This document shows, one piece after another, positions 59,501 through 64,000 of a stretch of 64,000 nucleotides of DNA (the stretch's first letter is position 1; each line of letters begins with the position of its first letter). Where the stretch lies: assembly GCF_016097555.1 (NCBI RefSeq), contig NC_054702.1, positions 91,725,798-91,789,797 of the forward strand, in the 5' to 3' direction. This stretch comes from Gigantopelta aegis (taxonomy: Eukaryota > Mollusca > Gastropoda > Neomphalida > Peltospiridae). The notes beneath the pieces were generated by a model. The model worked only from the letters and a program-made list of their open reading frames with translations, was not told the origin of the DNA and did not search any database. The position numbers were made by a program, and so were the translations under genes.

Positions 59501-62500
59501 AAATGAAAAATGCGTAACTTTAGTGTTAATAAAAAAACATGATTATTCCTGCTAACTGGGGACTGCCATTTTCTTTTCTTTTCGAGGCGTCTGGGACAGC
59601 TAGTTTGGGGCGAAGTGACGTTAGCTCCTGACCATCTCCTGTATGAACAATGTAAACAAAAGCAGTAATTTTCGACCAGGCGCTTCTCTTTGATCAACCT
59701 GACTTTGTAAAACAACATAAATGACATAATAATATAATAAACTATTTAACTAAATATATTTCAAGTTGCATTAACGGAACAAAATGGGGTTGTAGTATTT
59801 TACTCTGTTAAATAATCCAAAGGAAAAATGTACACTATTAGGCCTATTGATATGCTATGCTGGAGCAAAAACGACAACCCACGATACCCAAGTGATAAAT
59901 TTTCTTTTCTTTGGGACTACGTAATTGGTAAGTTTTGTGGTTTTAGATGGGAAAGTCTACTTAATCAATTTACTATTTACAGTAATAAACCATGTCTATT
60001 GCCATTTTAGGGGCGACAGGTAATATTATACAATACCAGTATGTATTTTTGTGTCTAGACAGCGTCAATTAATTGGCTCGTCTGGTTACCAGTCAAATAC
60101 ACACCTACCAATCAGGAATCACTGGTAGAGGCAACTAACCGAATAAACCAATTAACTAAGAAAATACTCTGTGTATCATTTCTGTACGTAGGTTAATGCA
60201 TGGACAAAACATGGTTAATTATTTCGACTTGTTGTGTAGCCACTTTGACAATGGTGTTTTATTTTGTATTGAAAAATAATATATACATTGTACTTATTGC
60301 TGGCTTATTGGGATGTATATTATTACAGAGCTTTACAATGTATGACTATTTATCATCCGCAAAAACCAGGAAGATTGTGTTTCGATAGTTCTAAGGCTCA
60401 TTCCTGACGTTACTCGTTAAGTATTACGTAATCACCAGCTCGCCAGAGGGCATATTCACTGGAATGGAACAAAATGGCTGTGCCTGTTATATCTAATAGC
60501 TGTCACATTTAACCGTTTTATTAATTAAATATCATAATATACATGTTGATATTAAGCAATAATGTGTATTATATATCTTTGAATATGCATAGCAGTCCAA
60601 AAGCCTTGCTTAAGCATTCCAAAGCGGAATTTTCCCTCAACCAAAAGTACTCTAGCGAACTTCACAACACAGTTAATTAATTCAAACAGATTATTTGACC
60701 ACTACAGACGGAACGTGGTAACTTCGGACTTTGGTAACTTCGGCCTGGTAACTTCGGACCCGAGTAATCTCAGCCCCAGGTAATTTCGGACTGGTAATCT
60801 CGGCCTCTGTATTAATGAAAGCAACTTATATCTGGGTTATACGCAAACGAAAGTTTGTTGTTAAACAATCTGATATTATTATTTCAAGATGAGTTTGTTA
60901 TTTAATTAAACATTATTATATATTCATTGTACATTTTGTTGTGTATTAGTTAATTAACTTTTAAACATTTATTCTGCTCATACCCCGTCGCCTTCTTACT
61001 ATGGTTTGATTTGGTAGGTGTTCCGGACTCAGTATCCGTACAAATAATGATGTTGAAGGGTGGCACAACAGACTAAATAAACGTGATCTCCCACATATGC
61101 CATTTTATATGCCGATTAGCCTGCTATTCGAAGAGGCCAGATTGGTACCCTTGCAAGTTCGATTGGTGAGCGAGTCAAAACTGAAACGTCACCAAGAAAA
61201 CAAATACCGAGATCTTCAAAGAAAAATCTTTAAGTACTGGGGAGAATATGTGGAAGGCACACGTAGTGCGCTGCAGCTTCTACGTTCATATTCCAAATTA
61301 AATGGACCCGTCCGGTAGAATGAGATATGTGGTCTACAATTCTCTGACATTTGCGAACTTTCAGTTTACTTTTAGAAACTGTATGCCTAGATTACTGATT
61401 AATAAAAATAGTGCTTAATCGTTTACATAATACTTGATGTTATCACAAATTGTTTTAGTTTATTGATGTAAGCATATAAATTTAAAAAAACGCAACATTT
61501 ATTTATTCAGGATTTTACTTTTACGTTTGGAATATATATATATGTATGTGTATGTGTATGTGTAGGTGTACGTGTAGGTGTACGTGTACGTATACGTATA
61601 TATATATATATATATAGTTGGTTAGTATATATTTTATATTCACGATGCGTAAAGTATGATGATAATTGTCCCTCAGATATATCTAGAGTATGTACTATTA
61701 AACTGATAAAAACAAAATATTTTAAAATGTTTAGAAAATAAAGATATATATGAAATTGAAACTTCTTGTTTTATTTACTAGAAATAAAATATATGTACAA
61801 CTGGGTATATGTCCCATACTTTGGAGAAATATGCGTATTGAAATGAACGTTTGAACTGCATATGCAATAAAATGAAAAAACGTATTTCATTTCAACTATT
61901 TTCGTGCTTATATTCAATTACGGTTCAATCACATTTATTATAGCACACACCTCAGTGGTTAATTGTTAGTAGATATATGTTATTAAGAGTGTTAATGAGA
62001 AAAAAGGAGGATGTAGTGGCCTTACATCTACCCGTTGTGCCCTTGTGTCACTCTGGGCTGGAACCGGTACCGAGATGCGAACCCTGTACCTGTCATCCTT
62101 GTAAGACCGACGTTTCTTTAGGCACTGTGCCGTCGAGACCAGTAGAAAAATGTCATCGGAATTCCTCTTAACTAAGCCGATGGGGTCCGAGATTACTCGG
62201 GTCCGAGGTTACCAGGCCGAAGTTACCAAAGTCCGAAGTTACCCCTATTCCTACAGACAACTTACTGACTTTTTCGTGGGGTGAGATGGCAGTATTGTAA
62301 GAAAATAATGCATTTACCATAAATTGATAATTTCTGGAACAGTTTTCTATCAATGTGCTCTTAAATTTTGTTTTGGTTTCAAATTCAGACATTTTGTTTA
62401 AAATTATTATCTAAAATTTTGTATATATTAATGCTTTTCACTTATTCATTTATTTATCCATTACATCCATCCATCCATCCATCCATCCATTCATTACCTA

Positions 62501-63652
62501 ATACCACAACAAATAGTCTTTCCCCATTTTTAAATATTTGTTTTTGAGTTTACAGCCTGACAGCCTGATATTGTGATACAGCCATTTGTATGTATTTTAA
62601 GGATCAAATTAAGTAAATTATATTTACTACTGAAATTTGACATAAATTTATAATACACCTTTAATAATGGTTATGATACTGGTAAGTACTAATCTAGGTT
62701 TGCAGTAATTAATATAGGACTGTCGATGTTTGAAACAGTGATAACAACATGGTAGTCTGGCATCACAATCATATACCTTTTGTTTGCATTTGATTATGTA
62801 ATATTTGTTATGGTTGTTTCACTACATGCTATAGCAAGTGAATGGATAACATTAAAAATTAAATTTGATAGTAACTTGGTTATATACAACAGGCTCATCT
62901 TGTTCTTATCACATTTCATGACTGATAACTTGAGTAGTAAGATTTACATGATAGAAAACTAAATTTAAAATACCCCAGGATACATTAAAAAGTACCTTTT
63001 GATTATAAAGTTTGACAGACTGGCATACCCAAGACACCACTAAGCAGTTAGTGAATTCCTAGCACTAATTTATTTTTAAATGATTATATTGTGATTCTAT
63101 TTAGTTTTTTTAAAACTTCAGTATCATGTTCTGGTTTACATCATTGTCTTCATTTTCTAGAAGAGATGAAAATCCAGTAGTTTTTTGTTTTTCTTTTAAA
63201 ATTTCAAACTGTTCTGTATATATTATTTAATGAAAACAGGGTTTCTAGATCATGGTAGTCCCACTCCCATGGCTAGTGATATTCAGTGTTGGGCTAGTAA
63301 ATAACTACTATCACCATGCCCGATGGCTAGTGGAAAAAAAGTGGTTAAATTCAGCATTTAAGTGTATTTTGTAAATGTGAATATCATGCCCCCAACCCCC
63401 AATCTAAGGGTTTTTAAGCTCTTACTCCTCTTGTAGGCGACATATCCGATTATTACTATACTTGTTCTAGATTCACTTTTTTGGACTGCGTTATGTGACA
63501 AAAAAGCTCCAGTTCCAGTGGGTTGACCTTGACAAGCCGTTAAAGAAACAGCTTGACAAAAATGCTGAGACGTCTCACCATCCACCATGTCTGTATTTCG
63601 GCATCATGTTCTATGTGCTGGGTGCTCACAAGATACCTGACGAGAATGCCAG
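56322..63652 (+). CDS. PTPN14: PTPN14/PTPN21 (Pez)-type FERM protein tyrosine phosphatase, N-terminal 2 exons, incomplete at 3' end
   Basis: Non-receptor tyrosine phosphatase with an N-terminal FERM domain, acting at cell junctions and in Hippo/YAP control in animals. Exon 56322-56569 has an acceptor (TTTCAG) before 56322, 74 nt of 5' UTR, ATG at 56396, and 58 codons to a GTAAGT donor. Exon 63471-63652 follows a TCTAG acceptor in phase 0 and gives 60 codons plus 2 nt before a GTAAG donor. The protein starts MPFKWRLKRTRRYEISSKNS and contains LLDNNFLECTL, ESTGQECLESIAQR, FFGLRYVTKKLQFQWVDLDK and YFGIMFYVLG, matching the first FERM lobe of PTPN14/21 in order. The assignment between PTPN14 and its paralogue PTPN21 cannot be settled here; in invertebrates one gene (Pez) usually stands for both. 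FERM lobes 2-3 and the phosphatase domain lie beyond the right edge. The 6.9-kb intron contains a Mutator-like element and SINE fragments. Confidence 0.93.
57350..57950 (-). repeat. Third-class SINE split by a small element, then tandemly duplicated
   Basis: SINE 3' part at 57350-57475, then an insertion with CATAGGCTTCAGAA / TTCTGACGTCTATG ends (57482-57627), then the SINE head. The block 57529-57736 is repeated directly at 57737-57930. Confidence 0.7.
58443..58615. mobile_element. Short MITE with AGTGGTGGATCTAAGG-type ends
   Basis: CAGTGGTGGATCTAAGGGGG at the left and, inverted, AGTGGCAGACCCAGAAAATC at the right, with T-rich centre. Similar style to 26413-26697. Confidence 0.45.
58700..59400. 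other. PTPN14 intron, AT-rich
   Basis: No element or coding block recognised. Confidence 0.4.
59410..60670 (-). mobile_element. Possible THAP-type DNA element relic in PTPN14 intron
   Basis: The right part, read inverted, matches 28780-29060 (TATGCATATTCAAAGATATA, AATAAAACGGTTAAATGTGA, GTGAATATGCCCTCTGGCGA, TTTTTGCGGATG). The left end AAAGGGAGAGTAAACTAAAA resembles that element's AAAGGAGGGGACAATTAAGG start, suggesting terminal repeats. The frames 59828-60010 and 60200-60388 (hydrophobic, 60 codons) are unassigned. Confidence 0.45.
61021..61318 (+). pseudogene. MULE transposase C-terminal exon, orphaned
   Basis: After an acceptor-like GGTAG it reads CSGLSIRTNNDVEGWHNRLN, then MPFYMPISLLFEEARLVPLQ, VRLVSESKLKRHQENKYRDL, QRKIFKYWGEYVEGTRSALQ, ending LNGPVR and a stop. 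TNNDVEGWHNRLN is a hallmark of the C-terminus of animal MULE transposases. The frame is fully open, but no upstream catalytic exon exists in this element. Confidence 0.8.
61530..61615 (+). repeat. TA/TG microsatellite
   Basis: ATATATATGTATGTGTATGT and GTACGTGTACGTATACGTAT runs inside the MULE. Confidence 0.9.
61885..62140 (-). mobile_element. SINE of the third class, inside the MULE
   Basis: TTCAACTATTTTCGTGCTTA at its 3' end and GAACCCTGTACCTGTC ... GCCGTCGAGACC at the inverted head. It inserted about 30 bp inside the right MULE terminal array. Confidence 0.75.
62260..63470. other. PTPN14 intron end
   Basis: ATCC microsatellite at 62466-62495; GGCTAGTGATATTCAGTG and CCGATGGCTAGTGG words near 63270-63335 look like a worn repeat. 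Polypyrimidine tract and TCTAG acceptor at 63455-63470. Confidence 0.5.
63471..63652 (+). CDS. PTPN14: PTPN14-like second coding exon
   Basis: 182 nt after the acceptor TCTAG. It encodes IHFFGLRYVTKKLQFQWVDL, then DKPLKKQLDK and CLYFGIMFYVLGAHKIPDE, the rest of FERM lobe F1 and the F1-F2 junction. It joins exon 1 in phase and ends at GCCAG|GTAAG. Confidence 0.93.
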
Positions 63653-64000
63653 GTAAGATTTTTATTAGTAAAACGTAGTCATTTTCTTCAGTCTTATCCA
63701 AAACTGGAGGACAGTCTGTTAGGTTTTTCTAGTTAAGTAAATTAGGGGGTTGAATCTAGCTCAGTCAGTAGAATGCTCACGTTGACTTTAAATAAATTAA
63801 TTGTTTTTAAACATCACAGGTAGTACTATTTCATTGCTGGACAGATTTGTTTTTGTTAATAGGTAGATCAATAGTAGGGTGTAAACCAGAGTACAAAAGT
63901 ACAAGTACATTTTTCATCTTCTTCTTATTTCTTTTTAATTTGATAGTGTTAACAAATTATGTTTTTCTAATTTTAATTTGTAATAGCTCAACCAGGTTGT

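Larger units (their letters stand above)
60710..62250 (+). mobile_element. Second Mutator-like element, internally deleted, 8-bp target duplication
   Basis: CTACAGAC flanks it (60702-60709, 62251-62258). Both ends carry the array GGTAACTTCGGACTTTGGTA / ACTTCGGCCTGGTAAC.TCGG, in inverted orientation. Inside is one transposase exon (61021-61318) and a SINE just inside the right end. Only the 3' end of the gene survives. Confidence 0.88.

Noticed and set aside
60200..60388. Small two-helix membrane protein
   Set aside because: Hydrophobic 62-codon frame in AT-rich transposon remains; no second evidence such as splice sites or similarity.

Overview
The window is animal nuclear DNA: AT-rich, intron-containing, and dominated by mobile elements. 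The repeat types (tRNA-headed SINEs with a shared 3' tail, many short inverted-repeat elements, Polinton and Mutator-like relics) and the protein similarity suggest a mollusc. That assignment is an inference from repeat style, not a database match.

Two host genes can be supported from splice sites and protein motifs. On the minus strand, 3594-11883, seven phase-consistent exons give the first 439 residues of a CENP-F (mitosin) orthologue; the gene runs off the left edge. On the plus strand, 56322-63652, two exons give the FERM-domain start of a PTPN14/PTPN21 (Pez) protein tyrosine phosphatase; the gene runs off the right edge. The two genes point away from each other. As I recall human 1q41, PTPN14 and CENPF are neighbours there in the same divergent arrangement, so this looks like very old microsynteny with about 44 kb of repeats accumulated between the genes.

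Between and inside the genes lie, from left to right: two CAGGG-ended elements with 6-bp target duplications (790-1894, 4541-5425); many SINEs, several with clear target-site duplications; a decayed pogo-type transposase (13.9-14.8 kb); a MITE family with GGTTG-type termini (16.6, 18.7 and 41.9 kb); a 590-bp MITE and a 650-bp nested inverted-repeat element (20.8-22.1 kb); a 2.9-kb Mutator-like element with 560-bp termini full of GGCGANNTCGCC palindromes (22.2-25.1 kb); a GGGGAGACC-ended element (26.4-28.2 kb); a THAP-like exon (28.9 kb); a broken non-LTR retrotransposon end with RNase H (29.7-31.0 kb); a 200-base assembly gap (31026-31225); a 7.7-kb Polinton/Maverick derivative built as a near-palindrome (31363-39072); microsatellites; two pogo-type non-autonomous copies side by side (50.7-52.8 kb); and a second Mutator-like element that keeps only the transposase C-terminus (60710-62250).

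The Polinton derivative is the most gene-like mobile unit. It holds a zinc finger/packaging-type ATPase locus, a second C2H2 protein, and an integrase with a chromodomain. Each has a TATA box about 60-85 nt before the likely start, and two share a 65-bp upstream module. DNA polymerase and capsid genes are absent, and both the ATPase and integrase frames are broken, so it is a deletion derivative. No bacterial features, CRISPR array, rRNA or genuine tRNA gene was seen; tRNA-like boxes occur only in SINE heads.
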